Positions 8,691 to 17,384 of a DNA stretch of 64,000 nt are shown piece after piece (the first letter of the stretch is position 1; each line of letters begins with the position of its first letter). A program made the position numbers and the translations under genes. This DNA comes from Thiogranum sp. (GTDB lineage: Bacteria; Pseudomonadota; Gammaproteobacteria; DSM-19610). The stretch lies in NCBI GenBank assembly GCA_030148915.1, contig JASBSN010000043.1, positions 18,761 to 82,760 on the forward strand, given 5' to 3'. Below the pieces are notes generated by a model, which was not told where the DNA came from, ran no database searches, and worked only from the letters and a program-made list of their open reading frames with translations.

Positions 8691-9466
8691 CCGTTGCTGG
8701 TCGGAGGGGTGTTTTTCGCTATCCCGCCCCGATCCCCGGGCGACTCACCCGGTTGCCAGTTGTAGCGGCGCAGCTCGGTAAAGGCTTCTTTCAGTTTCGC
8801 ATCCCAGGCCAGCTTCAGATCGCTCAAGTAGGGATCTTCGGCGGCGAAAGTGAAATGGCGGTCGGTGCACAGCTGATCGGTGGCGTAGATCAGCACTTCG
8901 ATCGGCGGGCCGACGGTGGCGTTGGAACGGGTGGTCGAGTCCATCGACACCAGCGCGCACAGCGCCGCTTCGCTCAACGGGGTATCTTTGCGGATAATGC
9001 GATCGAGAATGGGTTTGCCGTACTTCACCTCGCCGATCTGCAGATAGGGTGTTTCATCGGTGGCGGTGATGAAGTTGCCTTCCGGATACACCAGGCAAAC
9101 CACCGGCGGGCTGCCGGCGATCTGTCCGCCAAGGATGAAGCTGGCGCTGGTATCGGCGTTGCTGGCGCTGTGTTTGGCCTGTTCCTCACGGTTGAGCATG
9201 CCGAGGTAATGCGCCGCTTCTTCGACCGTTTCCAGAGTGTTCAGATTCGGTTCGAGACCTTTTTTCATATCTCGCTGCAGGCGGGTGATGACCGATTGGG
9301 TGGTCGCCAGGTTGCCTGCCGTGAGGATCGTGAAAACACGCTGTCCCTCGGTGCCGAAGGAAAACATCTTACTGAAGGTGCTCAACTGGTCGGCACCGGC
9401 GTTGGTGCGCGAGTCGGAGGCGAAGACCAGCCCTTCTCTGACTTTTATGGCAAGGCAATATGTCAT
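8687..9466 (-). CDS. Anbu-type bacterial proteasome-like peptidase
   Basis: This 259-residue protein begins MTYCLAIKV. Removal of the Met would expose Thr1, the nucleophile of the Ntn-hydrolase family. Further family features are the Asp in FASDSRTNAG and the Lys in FSKMFSF, near positions 17-20 and 33-35. The frame extends upstream to 9718, but that part overlaps modA regulatory and coding sequence on the other strand, and family members start at MTYC, so I chose 9466. Anbu forms helical or ring assemblies related to HslV; its substrate is unknown. Here it converges on the ATP-grasp/alpha-E pair instead of following it, and the transglutaminase-like gene often seen in this cluster is absent. 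Confidence 0.9.
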   Translation of the reverse strand: MTYCLAIKVREGLVFASDSRTNAGADQLSTFSKMFSFGTEGQRVFTILTAGNLATTQSVITRLQRDMKKGLEPNLNTLETVEEAAHYLGMLNREEQAKHSASNADTSASFILGGQIAGSPPVVCLVYPEGNFITATDETPYLQIGEVKYGKPILDRIIRKDTPLSEAALCALVSMDSTTRSNATVGPPIEVLIYATDQLCTDRHFTFAAEDPYLSDLKLAWDAKLKEAFTELRRYNWQPGESPGDRGGIAKNTPPTSNG

Positions 9467-9602
9467 AATAACGCTGTAATGAACCCTGTTGCTGTAATTT
9501 CGGCCGCGGTGCGGTGAGGGCAGAGTGTCTGCCAGATTGAGGTGGACGTCAATCGGCGCCGAGGATATTTGGTGGATCCGGGCGAGTCCGGCGGAGAACG
9601 GT

Positions 9603-10346
9603 ATGCGAAGCGCACAATGCGTTGCGGCGGCGGTGGGTCTGGTGGCCTGGCTGGCGTTCGGCCCGCTTTTGGCCGGCGAGTTGCGCGTTGCCGTGGCGGC
9701 CAATTTCACCGCTGCCATGAAAGCCCTTACCCCCGGCTTCGAGCAGGCCAGCGGGCAGCACCTGGTGGCCAGCTATGGGTCCACCGGCAAACTCTATGCG
9801 CAGATCCTTCAGGGCGCGCCTTTCGATGTGTTTCTCGCCGCCGATCAGCGACGTCCCAAGTTGCTCCAGCAACGGGGGCTGGCCACCGGGGCGTTTACCT
9901 ATGCCGTCGGCAGGCTGGTGCTGTGGAGTGCCCACCCCGGGCAGCAGCTCGGCGCGCAGACGCTGCGCCAGGGCCATTTTCAGCGGCTGGCGCTGGCCAA
10001 TCCGAAGACCGCGCCCTACGGTGCCGCGGCGCTCAGCGTCATGCGCAGTCTGGGTGTCGAGAAGGCGCTGATGGCCAAACGGGTGACCGGTGAGAGTATC
10101 GCTCAGACGTACCAGTTCGTGGCCAGCGGCAACGCCGAACTGGGCTTTGTGGCCCTGGCGCAGGTCGCGCTGGAGACCTCCGGCAGCCGCTGGCTGATCC
10201 CGCAAGGGCTCTACCCGGCGATCCGCCAGGACGCCGTGTTGCTGGTGCGCGGTAAGGACAACCCGGCGGCCAAGGCCTTCCTGGCGTATTTGCGCGCTGA
10301 TGCCGCCAAAAAGGTTATTCAGCGCTATGGTTACAGCACCCGATAG
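9603..10346 (+). CDS. modA: Molybdate ABC transporter substrate-binding protein ModA
   Basis: This 247-residue exported protein starts MRSAQCVAAAVGLVAWLAF, a clear signal peptide cleaved near LLAG-ELRV. The mature part has the ModA blocks VAVAANFTAAM, YGSTGKLYAQI and GAPFDVFLAAD, with oxyanion-binding Ser/Thr residues. The frame opens at 9525, but the ATG at 9603 gives a normal signal peptide and was preferred. It heads modABC and would deliver molybdate, or tungstate, to ModB in the inner membrane. A ModE-type operator could lie in the 137 bases shared with the divergent Anbu gene, but I do not see a convincing one. Confidence 0.93.
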   Translation: MRSAQCVAAAVGLVAWLAFGPLLAGELRVAVAANFTAAMKALTPGFEQASGQHLVASYGSTGKLYAQILQGAPFDVFLAADQRRPKLLQQRGLATGAFTYAVGRLVLWSAHPGQQLGAQTLRQGHFQRLALANPKTAPYGAAALSVMRSLGVEKALMAKRVTGESIAQTYQFVASGNAELGFVALAQVALETSGSRWLIPQGLYPAIRQDAVLLVRGKDNPAAKAFLAYLRADAAKKVIQRYGYSTR

Positions 10347-10373
10347 GCGCATGTCACAGCGGCGGAGCGTCTG

Positions 10374-11036
10374 ATGGCCGATTACTGGCAACCGGTCTGG
10401 CTGACACTCAAACTGGCCACCATCACCACTTTGGTATTGCTGGTGCTGGGTACACCGTTGGCTTGGTGGCTGGCGCGCTCGCGCACCTGGTGGAAGGATC
10501 TGCTCGGCAGCCTGGTGGCGCTGCCGCTGGTGTTGCCGCCGACGGTGCTGGGCTTCTACCTGCTGTTGCTGCTCGGACCACAGGGGCCGGTGGGACGGCT
10601 CACCGACAGCCTCGGGCTCGGCACGCTGCCGTTCACCTTTGCCGGTCTGGTGGTCGGCTCGGTGATCTATTCGCTGCCGTTTGTCGTGCAGCCGATACGC
10701 AATGCGTTTGAAGCGCTCGGCGAGCGACCGCTGGAGGTGGCCGCCACCCTGCGCGCCTCACCGCTGCAGCGTTTCTTCGATGTCGCCGTGCCCTTGGCGC
10801 GCCCCGGGTTTATCACCGGCGCGGTGCTGGGTTTCGCCCATACAGTCGGAGAATTCGGTGTCATACTGATGATCGGCGGCAACATTCCAGGCGAGACTAA
10901 AGTGCTGTCGGTGGCCATTTACGACCACGTTGAAGCGTTGGAATGGACCCAGGCCCACTGGTTGGCCGGCGGCATGCTGGTATTCGCTTTTGCGGTCATT
11001 TTCGCGATGTACCGTTTGCAGCAGCGCTGGCAATGA
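10374..11036 (+). CDS. modB: Molybdate ABC transporter permease ModB
   Basis: This 220-residue inner-membrane protein has about five or six hydrophobic segments. The binding-protein-dependent transport EAA loop ([20 protein letters not shown]) is at about 123-142. Length and motif order fit ModB. It follows modA by 27 bases and its stop overlaps the ModC start (ATGA at 11033), so the permease and ATPase are translationally coupled. It forms the membrane channel for molybdate with ModC. Confidence 0.95.
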   Translation: MADYWQPVWLTLKLATITTLVLLVLGTPLAWWLARSRTWWKDLLGSLVALPLVLPPTVLGFYLLLLLGPQGPVGRLTDSLGLGTLPFTFAGLVVGSVIYSLPFVVQPIRNAFEALGERPLEVAATLRASPLQRFFDVAVPLARPGFITGAVLGFAHTVGEFGVILMIGGNIPGETKVLSVAIYDHVEALEWTQAHWLAGGMLVFAFAVIFAMYRLQQRWQ

Positions 11037-12109
11037 ACGGCCTCGAGATCCGCCTGCAACAGCGCCTGGGAGACTTTCAGCTCGATGTGGCGTTTGCCGT
11101 TCCGGGCCGCGGGCTATGCGCATTGTTCGGCCCTTCAGGGTCGGGAAAGACCAGCGTGTTACGCGCCGTCGCCGGACTGCTGCGGGTGCCAGCGGGCGTG
11201 GTGAAGATCGACGGTGAGATTTGGCAGGCGGACGGGCGCTTCGTTGCGGCGCACCGGCGTGCCTTGGGTTACGTGTTTCAGGAGGCCAGCCTGTTCACGC
11301 ATCTGTCGGTGGAAGGCAATCTGTTATACGGCTGGCGCCGGGTGCCACCGGCACAACGCCGGCTCGGTTTCGACACAGTGGTCGAGCTGTTGGGTATCGG
11401 GCCACTGTTGCCACGCGCCACGCTCAGTCTGTCGGGCGGCGAGCGACAGCGCGTGGCGATCGGTCGGGCGCTGCTTACCAGCCCGCGCCTGCTGCTGATG
11501 GACGAACCCCTGTCGGCGCTGGACCATGCGGCGCGGCGCGGCATTCTGCCTTATCTGGAGAGCCTGCACCGGGAGTTGTCTATTCCCTCGTTGTATGTCT
11601 CGCACGATGCCAACGAAGTGGCGCACCTCGCCGACCATATTGTGCTGATGGATCAGGGCCGCGTGCTGGCCAGCGGCGGCGCCGCAGTGCTGCTGACGCG
11701 GCTGGATCTGCCGCTGGCGCAGTTCGATGACGCCACGGCTATTATCGAAGGCACGGTGGCCCTTCACGAGCACGACTATCAGCTGACATGGGTCGGGGTG
11801 GGGCAGGAGCGTATCGCCGTGGCCGGCACAGAGCGGCCAGTGGGCAGTCGGGTACGGGTACAGATGCATGCCCGCGATGTGAGTCTGGCGATGGGGGCGC
11901 GTCGCGATACCAGTATTCTCAATCTCCTGCCGGCTCGCGTGTGCGGCGTGCGCGAAGTCGGACGCGCGCAGTTGCTGGTGCGCCTGCAACTGGAGGACGG
12001 CCAGACATTGCTCTCGCGCATCACCCGCCGTTCCGGCGCCACGCTGGGCGTGCATGAGGGGTTGTCGGTGTACGTTCAAATCAAGAGTGTGGCGCTGATC
12101 GGCGCCTGA
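11033..12109 (+). CDS. modC: Molybdate ABC transporter ATPase ModC
   Basis: This 358-residue cytoplasmic ATPase has Walker [10 protein letters not shown] near residue 30, the ABC signature LSGGERQR, Walker B LLLMDEPL followed by the D-loop SALD, and the switch His in YVSHDA. A C-terminal Mop/TOBE domain (about 290-358, [14 protein letters not shown]) binds molybdate in this family and gives feedback control. The frame is open from 10943, but the ATG at 11033 overlapping the modB stop is the natural start. It energises ModB. Confidence 0.95.
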   Translation: MNGLEIRLQQRLGDFQLDVAFAVPGRGLCALFGPSGSGKTSVLRAVAGLLRVPAGVVKIDGEIWQADGRFVAAHRRALGYVFQEASLFTHLSVEGNLLYGWRRVPPAQRRLGFDTVVELLGIGPLLPRATLSLSGGERQRVAIGRALLTSPRLLLMDEPLSALDHAARRGILPYLESLHRELSIPSLYVSHDANEVAHLADHIVLMDQGRVLASGGAAVLLTRLDLPLAQFDDATAIIEGTVALHEHDYQLTWVGVGQERIAVAGTERPVGSRVRVQMHARDVSLAMGARRDTSILNLLPARVCGVREVGRAQLLVRLQLEDGQTLLSRITRRSGATLGVHEGLSVYVQIKSVALIGA

Positions 12110-12121
12110 TCTGCCACCCAT

Positions 12122-12151
12122 CCGACAGGGTTTGCGGCAATGGCCTATAAT
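12122..12151 (+). promoter_or_regulatory. Candidate sigma70 promoter for purT
   Basis: A perfect -10 hexamer TATAAT lies at 12146-12151, 18 bases after CCGACA at 12122-12127 (four of six matches to TTGACA). It falls in the 73-base gap between modC and purT. This suggests purT has its own promoter even though it follows the mod operon closely. Confidence 0.4.
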
Positions 12152-12182
12152 CCCGAGCTGATGTCATCAGGAGTCCGCAGCA

Positions 12183-13364
12183 ATGGTCAGCATAGGTACC
12201 CCTTTTTCGCCCACGGCAACTCGCGTGCTGCTGTGTGGTGGCGGCGAACTGGGCAAAGAAGTGGTGATCGAATTGCAGCGTCTGGGAGTGGAAGTGGTGG
12301 TGCTGGATCGCTATGAACAGGCGCCGGCGATGCAGGTGGCGCACCGCAGTTACGCCGTCTCGATGCTCGACGGCGATGCTTTGCGGGCGATTATAGAAAA
12401 AGAACAGCCGCACTATATCGTTCCGGAGATCGAGGCTATCGCCACCGATACCCTGGTGGCACTTGAGACGCAAGGCTTCACGGTCATTCCCACCGCGGGC
12501 GCGGCCAGCTTGACGATGAACCGCGAGGGCATCCGCCAACTGGCGGCCGAACAATTGGGGCTGAAAACCTCACCTTATCGGTTTGCCGAAACGCGCGCGC
12601 AATTTGCCGCCGCGGTCGGTGAAATCGGCCTGCCGTGCGTGGTCAAACCGATAATGAGCTCGTCGGGTAAAGGGCAGAGTTGCGTGAAAAGCGCGGCTGA
12701 GATCGAGCCGGCCTGGGACTACGCCCAGGCCGGCGGGCGTAGCGGGGCGGGGAAAGTGATTGTCGAGGGATTTGTCGAATTCGATTACGAAATCACCCAA
12801 CTCACCGTTAGACACGCCGCGGGCACCGCGTACTGTGAGCCCATCGGACACCGCCAGGTCGATGGCGACTATCGCCAGTCGTGGCAGCCGCAGCCCATGT
12901 CGCCCCGAGCATTGACGGCGGCCAGGGACATTGCCGCCAGAATCACCGCCGCGCTTGGCGGCCGCGGCCTGTTTGGCGTCGAGTTATTCATCAAGGGTGA
13001 CGAGGTCATTTTCAGCGAGGTTTCGCCGCGCCCGCACGATACCGGCATGGTGACCATGATCTCGCAGGACCTGTCGCAGTTCGCCCTGCATGCGCGGGCG
13101 ATTCTCGGCCTGCCGATCCCCAACATCCACTTTCACGGGCCCTCGGCTTCCAGCGTGGTTATGGTCGAAGGGGAATCCCGGCAGGTGAGCTTCGGCGCGC
13201 TCGAACAAGCGCTGGCCGCAGCCGATACCCAATTGCGCCTGTTCGGCAAACCGCAGGTGAGCGGTCAGCGGCGCATGGGCGTGGCACTGGCGCGTGCCGA
13301 CAGCGTCGAGGCGGCCCTGGAGAAGGCGAAACGCGTTTCCGCAAGCGTCTCTGTCACACTCTAG
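12183..13364 (+). CDS. purT: Formate-dependent phosphoribosylglycinamide formyltransferase PurT
   Basis: This 393-residue ATP-grasp enzyme adds formate to GAR with ATP, the third step of purine synthesis, as an alternative to folate-dependent PurN. The N-terminal nucleotide-binding turn is GGGELGKEV (about 21-29). The central ATP-grasp region includes [14 protein letters not shown] (about 155-168), and the metal-binding C-terminal part reads [16 protein letters not shown]. Length and motif order match PurT throughout. It follows modC but a TATAAT element in the gap suggests independent transcription. Downstream lies a very long inverted repeat likely to end the transcript. Confidence 0.95.
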   Translation: MVSIGTPFSPTATRVLLCGGGELGKEVVIELQRLGVEVVVLDRYEQAPAMQVAHRSYAVSMLDGDALRAIIEKEQPHYIVPEIEAIATDTLVALETQGFTVIPTAGAASLTMNREGIRQLAAEQLGLKTSPYRFAETRAQFAAAVGEIGLPCVVKPIMSSSGKGQSCVKSAAEIEPAWDYAQAGGRSGAGKVIVEGFVEFDYEITQLTVRHAAGTAYCEPIGHRQVDGDYRQSWQPQPMSPRALTAARDIAARITAALGGRGLFGVELFIKGDEVIFSEVSPRPHDTGMVTMISQDLSQFALHARAILGLPIPNIHFHGPSASSVVMVEGESRQVSFGALEQALAAADTQLRLFGKPQVSGQRRMGVALARADSVEAALEKAKRVSASVSVTL

Positions 13365-13420
13365 CTCCCTGCGTGGAACTCTTCGTGACCATGAGTCATA
13401 ACTAACACAACTTGCCTCAA

Positions 13421-13505
13421 GCGGGGTTCAGCCGGTCCAGGGTTTTTGGTGCATGCGCCGCTCGCGGCGCCCTAAGCCAAAAACCCTGGACCGGCTGAAC
13501 CCCGC
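13421..13505. repeat. 29-bp perfect inverted repeat enclosing a conserved stem-loop
   Basis: Left arm 13421-13449 and right arm 13477-13505 are exact reverse complements over 29 bases. The 27-base loop holds a second hairpin (GCGCCG-CTCG-CGGCGC, 13455-13470). The loop core, 13448-13477, recurs at 63971-64000 with 28 of 30 bases the same. The element sits between the converging ends of purT and the AsmA-like gene, so it probably acts as a bidirectional transcription end. Its size and conserved centre suggest a repeat family rather than a simple terminator. Confidence 0.85.
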
Positions 13506-13615
13506 CTGCGCCAAGGCCAAAGAACATCAGTACGGCGCCGGCTCCCTAAGCCTTACTTCGAGAGCCAGTCCGGCGGCCGTTCAGTCCTATTCACCGCGCC
13601 CGGTTGGCACAGTGG

Positions 13616-14368
13616 TTATTTGCCGAGCAGCCCATCCAGCGCGCCATCGAATTTCTTATCCAGCTTTTCACGGGCCTTTTGCTTGAGCTCCTGCTTGGCC
13701 GCTTCGACGCCGGCGCGCCCGGCGGCGCGGGCCGCCTGCTGCGTCAGCCGTTCGAGGATTTCCTTGGCGATCGCCTCGCCGCTGGCACCGCCGCTGGCCT
13801 TGCCCAGATCGGTCATTTCAAAAGGGGGCAGGTCGGTGATCACCGGTTTGTCCGGACGCAAGGTGGTCGAAGCACTGACGCGACCGCCCTCGAATACGAG
13901 CTTGCGGATGATGAATTTGAGCGGCGGGGTATCGGCTTGCTCAGCGTCGGCCGGCGTGGCTCTCGAGGCGCTGTAGCTCTGGACATTTTTTTTCAGTACG
14001 TTGAGGTTCGACTGACCCTCTTCGTTCAGTTCCAGAAAGACTTGCGGCTGAGCGACGGCCAACCGGTCGATGATCACGGGCTCTTTTTTCAGCGACGCGA
14101 CATCGATAGCCAGGGCGATATCATCGAGCATGAAAATCGTCTGACCGGTAAAGCCGGGCGGATTCGCCACTTTGATGCCGGACACGCCCGCTTTGCCGTC
14201 GAGCAGCTGCAGCTTGACACCGCTGACGCTAACCGCAGTGCCGCTGACGTCGCTGCCGACATCCTCAATAGCTCTGGCGACAATGGCGTCGAGGTTGACG
14301 TAGAGGCGCCATACCACCACGGCGATGACGGCGACTAGAACTGCCAGGACGATCAGAGTTTTTTTCAT
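13616..14368 (-). CDS. AsmA-like envelope protein
   Basis: This 250-residue protein has one N-terminal membrane anchor (KKTLIVLAVLVAVIAVVVW) and a periplasmic part. The part reads like the AsmA/DUF748 group: repeated short beta segments (ISGIKVANPPGF, IDVASLKKEPVIIDRLAV) and an interior LEL/NLNVL block. The C-terminal 60 residues are a charged Ala/Lys/Glu/Gln helix. I chose the ATG at 14368, with GAGGTG just upstream, over a GTG two codons earlier. Proteins of this group act in outer-membrane lipid handling, but this member is shorter than typical AsmA and its exact role is unknown. Confidence 0.65.
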   Translation of the reverse strand: MKKTLIVLAVLVAVIAVVVWRLYVNLDAIVARAIEDVGSDVSGTAVSVSGVKLQLLDGKAGVSGIKVANPPGFTGQTIFMLDDIALAIDVASLKKEPVIIDRLAVAQPQVFLELNEEGQSNLNVLKKNVQSYSASRATPADAEQADTPPLKFIIRKLVFEGGRVSASTTLRPDKPVITDLPPFEMTDLGKASGGASGEAIAKEILERLTQQAARAAGRAGVEAAKQELKQKAREKLDKKFDGALDGLLGK

Positions 14369-14536
14369 GGGCACCTCATGCTACGGGTGGTCGGGGCGAA
14401 ATAAACACAGGCCTCTCAGTATGGCCGAGCCGCCGGCCTGCCGCAATTGTCCGGTGCGATTCAGGGCGCTGCCACCGGCTGCCCGTATCCTTTACAATGA
14501 CCGCCAACGCCTCGGCCGACCTGGATTGACGTTAAT

Positions 14537-15109
14537 TTGATCTCACTGAAGCTATCGGCATTTTTCGCCACCACCGTGCTGGTCTGCCTGATAATTTGCG
14601 CTCCGGTCAGCGCCAGTGCCGCGGGTAACGACACCTGGTTGCTGGTGGATACGCGCCAGATGACCTTACTCGTGATGCAGGGCCGGGAGGTCAGGCGCCG
14701 CTACGCCAATATCTCCATCGGTCGCGGCGGCGCTACGGCCGATCGGCGCATACACGATGACAAAACGCCGCTCGGCGAGTTCCATATCGCGCGGATCGCC
14801 CAGGACAGCGATTTTCACCGATTTTTCGGCTTCGATTATCCGTCCCTGGCGCAGGCCGGGCGGGCCTTGCAGGCGGGGGACATCGACGGCCGCCAGTATC
14901 AGCGTATTCGTAAGGCGCTGGCGGCGGCAAAAATGCCGCCGCAGCAGACCGCCCTGGGCGGTTTTCTCGGTATTCACGGCATCGGCGCCGGTGACCCGCG
15001 TATCCACGAGGACTTCAACTGGACCAGCGGCTGCATTGCCCTGACCAACGAGCAGATCGACGATCTGGCCTCCTGGGTGCGTCTGGGTATGCGCGTCGTG
15101 GTCCGCTGA
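14537..15109 (+). CDS. L,D-transpeptidase family protein (YkuD domain)
   Basis: This 190-residue exported protein appears to start with TTG, as no ATG lies in frame before the signal peptide (LSAFFATTVLVCLIICAPVSASA). The rest is one YkuD catalytic domain, with LGIHGIG and the active-site block NWTSGCIALTN. The Cys is the nucleophile that cross-links or trims peptidoglycan stem peptides. The GCIAL form differs from the GCVRM of the second L,D-transpeptidase nearby, so the two probably do different jobs. It lies directly before the Lpp-like lipoprotein gene, whose C-terminal Lys is the expected attachment point to the wall. Confidence 0.82.
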   Translation: MISLKLSAFFATTVLVCLIICAPVSASAAGNDTWLLVDTRQMTLLVMQGREVRRRYANISIGRGGATADRRIHDDKTPLGEFHIARIAQDSDFHRFFGFDYPSLAQAGRALQAGDIDGRQYQRIRKALAAAKMPPQQTALGGFLGIHGIGAGDPRIHEDFNWTSGCIALTNEQIDDLASWVRLGMRVVVR

Positions 15110-15224
15110 GGCCGTGCGCGGGCGGTTAAAAAATACGCGACCTTACCGGCCACCTGTTCTACACTTACGCCTGAACTCAGGTTCAAACCGTTTTTTCAAC
15201 GTTGTAACTTCAAGGGGATCAAGT

Positions 15225-15515
15225 ATGACACGCAAGGATATGAAAACCGCCGCGGCCCTGGTCGGCCTGCTCTCGCTGACCGGTCTGGCCGGTTGCGCCA
15301 GCACCGCCGGGACGGATTCGCTGCGCAGCGAAGTTCGCCAGGCGAACGAAACCGCCCAGAGCGCGGCGGCAGACGCTGCCGCCGCCCGCAAGGAAGCCGC
15401 AGCAGCTTCGGCGGCGGCCGCCGCCGCCCAGTCGACTGCCGACGAAGCCAAGGCATCGGCCGATGCGACCGCCGAAAAAATCGATCGCATGTTCAAAAAG
15501 TCGATGTACAAGTAA
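15225..15515 (+). CDS. Lpp-like murein lipoprotein with alanine zipper
   Basis: This 96-residue protein has a signal peptide with lipobox LAGC (Cys24). A continuous heptad-like helix extremely rich in Ala follows (residues 40-85), and the C-terminus is MYK. Length, helix and terminal Lys match Braun lipoprotein, which is lipid-anchored in the outer membrane and joined to peptidoglycan by its last Lys. I chose the ATG at 15225 because AAGGGGA lies about 8 bases upstream. The near-pure Ala heptads form an alanine-zipper rather than the Leu/Val core of E. coli Lpp. Flanking L,D-transpeptidases supply a plausible attachment enzyme. Confidence 0.85.
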   Translation: MTRKDMKTAAALVGLLSLTGLAGCASTAGTDSLRSEVRQANETAQSAAADAAAARKEAAAASAAAAAAQSTADEAKASADATAEKIDRMFKKSMYK

Positions 15516-15587
15516 CAAGCCGCCGGCGGTTTCGGCCGCCAAGGTACGGTGTGGCCGGTCCGTTACGCGGGCCGGCCAACGCTTCCA

Positions 15588-16514
15588 TCAATCGCGCAGC
15601 GTATGGCCGATGGCGAGCGGAATACCGTTTTGTTGTTCAATCGCCCGATTGAGCATGCCACCGTCGAGCTTGAAAGGCCGTCGCTGGTATTGTTTATTGA
15701 CCAGATCCATGGCCAGCGCGGTCAGATTCGTACGGCTACGATCTTCATCCAGCGGCGGATGTACTTCAATGTACAGAGTGCCGCTCAGCCAGCCGACTTT
15801 GACCGGTTGATTGACGATCTGCACCGGCGTGTTCACCGGCACCTGCGGGAACAGTGTTTCAATATCCTCCGGATACATACGTACACAACCGTGGGTGACG
15901 CGCATGCCCACGCCATACGGTTTGTTGGTGCTGTGGATCAGATAACCCGGCAGTCCCAGACGCAGCGCGTATTTACCCAGTGGATTGTCCGGCCCGGCGG
16001 GGACAATGTCCGGCAGAGGCTCGCCCTCGGCGGCATGTTCCTGTTTGATCGACTCCGGCGGATGCCAGGCGGGGTCGCGCGTTTTGGCAATCACCCGGGT
16101 GGTGCCTTGCGGGGTATCCCAGTCCATGCGCCCGACGCTCACCGGGTAGGTCTGCAGCACGTCAGGCTGTCCGGGTTGCGAGGGCGGAAAATAATACAGG
16201 CGCATTTCGGCCACGTTCAGTATCAGCCCTTCGCGTTTGGCTTGCGGCAGAATATGGCGCGTCGGTAGCAGTACCCGGGTGCCCGCCTGCGGCAGCCAAC
16301 GGTCCACGGCCGGGTTGGCGTGCAGGATTTCGTCCTGGCCGGTGTCGTAACGCCGGGCGATATCGAGCAGTGTGTCTTCGTGCAGAGCCTCGACGCTGCG
16401 CACTTCGCCGACCAGGTCCACGTCCAGCGGCGGACGAATCAGCGTTTCTGCGCTGAGCGGCAAGCTGTGCAGCAGCGCTCCGACCAGCGGCGCCGCGCTG
16501 CGTTTCAGACGCAC
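15588..16514 (-). CDS. LysM and YkuD L,D-transpeptidase (ErfK/YbiS type)
   Basis: This 308-residue exported enzyme starts with a GTG that overlaps the last codons of tusE (signal peptide RLKRSAAPLVGALLHSLPLSA). A LysM-like wall-binding segment (about 40-85, LLDIARRYDTGQDEILHANP) is followed by the catalytic domain with GYLIHSTNKPYGVG and THGCVRM (about 220-235). This HGCVRM form is shared with the E. coli enzymes that attach Lpp to meso-diaminopimelate. The frame is open further upstream, but that part is a shadow of tusE. Placement 70 bases from the convergent Lpp-like gene supports a role in anchoring it. Confidence 0.88.
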   Translation of the reverse strand: MRLKRSAAPLVGALLHSLPLSAETLIRPPLDVDLVGEVRSVEALHEDTLLDIARRYDTGQDEILHANPAVDRWLPQAGTRVLLPTRHILPQAKREGLILNVAEMRLYYFPPSQPGQPDVLQTYPVSVGRMDWDTPQGTTRVIAKTRDPAWHPPESIKQEHAAEGEPLPDIVPAGPDNPLGKYALRLGLPGYLIHSTNKPYGVGMRVTHGCVRMYPEDIETLFPQVPVNTPVQIVNQPVKVGWLSGTLYIEVHPPLDEDRSRTNLTALAMDLVNKQYQRRPFKLDGGMLNRAIEQQNGIPLAIGHTLRD

Positions 16515-16798
16515 CCGGTGGGCTTCGGCAGGCCGCCGTACTTGGTGATCGGTTTCATCGGGCCGCTCATCCACATCTTGAACATGAGCTTCTGATCCTC
16601 GCCGACATACTTGGCGAATTTGCGGATCGGCGGTACCACCGCGTGTTCCTCGTAATACTGCCGCGCCTTGAGAATTTGTTGCCATTTGCTGTCGTCGAGT
16701 TCGACGCCATCCTCGGCGGCCATAGCCCGGCCGATTTCCGGTGTCCAGACGCTCATGTCTATCAAGTAGCCGTCGCCGTCGCGTTGTGGAAGTTCCAT
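16505..16798 (-). CDS. tusE: TusE/DsrC-family sulfur relay protein
   Basis: This 97-residue protein has the conserved DsrC-family C-terminus KYGGLPKPTGCV, with a penultimate Cys that carries persulfide. The second Cys about ten residues earlier, present in true DsrC, is absent (MWMSGPMKPITKY). This makes it TusE-like, a carrier in 2-thiouridine tRNA modification, rather than a dissimilatory sulfite reductase partner. No tusBCD or dsr genes are nearby. Its end overlaps the start of the L,D-transpeptidase gene by about 10 bases, an odd pairing of tRNA sulfur transfer with cell-wall chemistry. Confidence 0.85.
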   Translation of the reverse strand: MELPQRDGDGYLIDMSVWTPEIGRAMAAEDGVELDDSKWQQILKARQYYEEHAVVPPIRKFAKYVGEDQKLMFKMWMSGPMKPITKYGGLPKPTGCV

Positions 16799-16991
16799 AA
16801 TGACCTCACAGTTGAATTGTCAGTTGGTTCAAAAAAGCATAAAGCAGACCTGGGCGGAAATCCACGCGCCACGGGGTACGTCATTTGATGTCAGGATAAA
16901 TGGTGCGGAATTGGTATACTGACACCGACGCTTTGACAGCGTCTGCGGCAACTTGCCGACTATACCCTATAAACTCTGAGGAGACCCTGTT

Positions 16992-17378
16992 ATGCAAATG
17001 ATGCAACGCACGTTGGCCGTGCTGCTGTCCTGCGTGTTGATGATACTGCCGGTTATGCCCGCCCAGGCGGCCATGGTTGGAACCGGCGAGATTCTCAGCC
17101 CTACGGCGGCGCGCCAGGATGAAAGCAGATTACGGCACTTTCTCGCCCAGGAGTCGGCTCGCGAGCAGCTGCAAAGTTGGGGTGTGGATGCGGCCAGTCT
17201 CGATGCGCGCATCGCCAATCTCAGTGACAGCGAACTGGCGCGGATCAGCCAGGGTATCGAAGCCCAGCAGGCCGGCGGCAGTGTGCTGGGGGTAGTGGTG
17301 TTGATTTTTGTGATTTTCGTTATTACTGACGTCATCGGCGCCACCGATATCTTTCCGTTTATACACCCGGTCAGGTAG
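16992..17378 (+). CDS. PA2779-like small membrane protein
   Basis: This 128-residue protein has an N-terminal signal sequence (LAVLLSCVLMILPVMPAQA), a helical middle with an AREQLQSWGVD block, and a C-terminal hydrophobic segment (VLGVVVLIFVIFVITDVIG, about 96-114). The layout and text match the PA2779 family, which is almost always next to a PA2778-type peptidase, as here (6 bases apart). The ATG at 16992 has a good ribosome site (TGAGGAG). It may be the membrane partner or substrate of the neighbouring peptidase. Function is unknown in the family. Confidence 0.82.
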   Translation: MQMMQRTLAVLLSCVLMILPVMPAQAAMVGTGEILSPTAARQDESRLRHFLAQESAREQLQSWGVDAASLDARIANLSDSELARISQGIEAQQAGGSVLGVVVLIFVIFVITDVIGATDIFPFIHPVR

Positions 17379-17384
17379 GACGCG

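Noticed and set aside
8687..9718. 343-residue form of the Anbu peptidase
   Set aside because: The extra 84 residues have no family similarity and would hide the catalytic Thr; the start at 9466 places it right after Met.
15588..16685. 365-residue form of the L,D-transpeptidase
   Set aside because: The first 57 residues are the other-frame reading of tusE; the GTG at 16514 opens a normal signal peptide.
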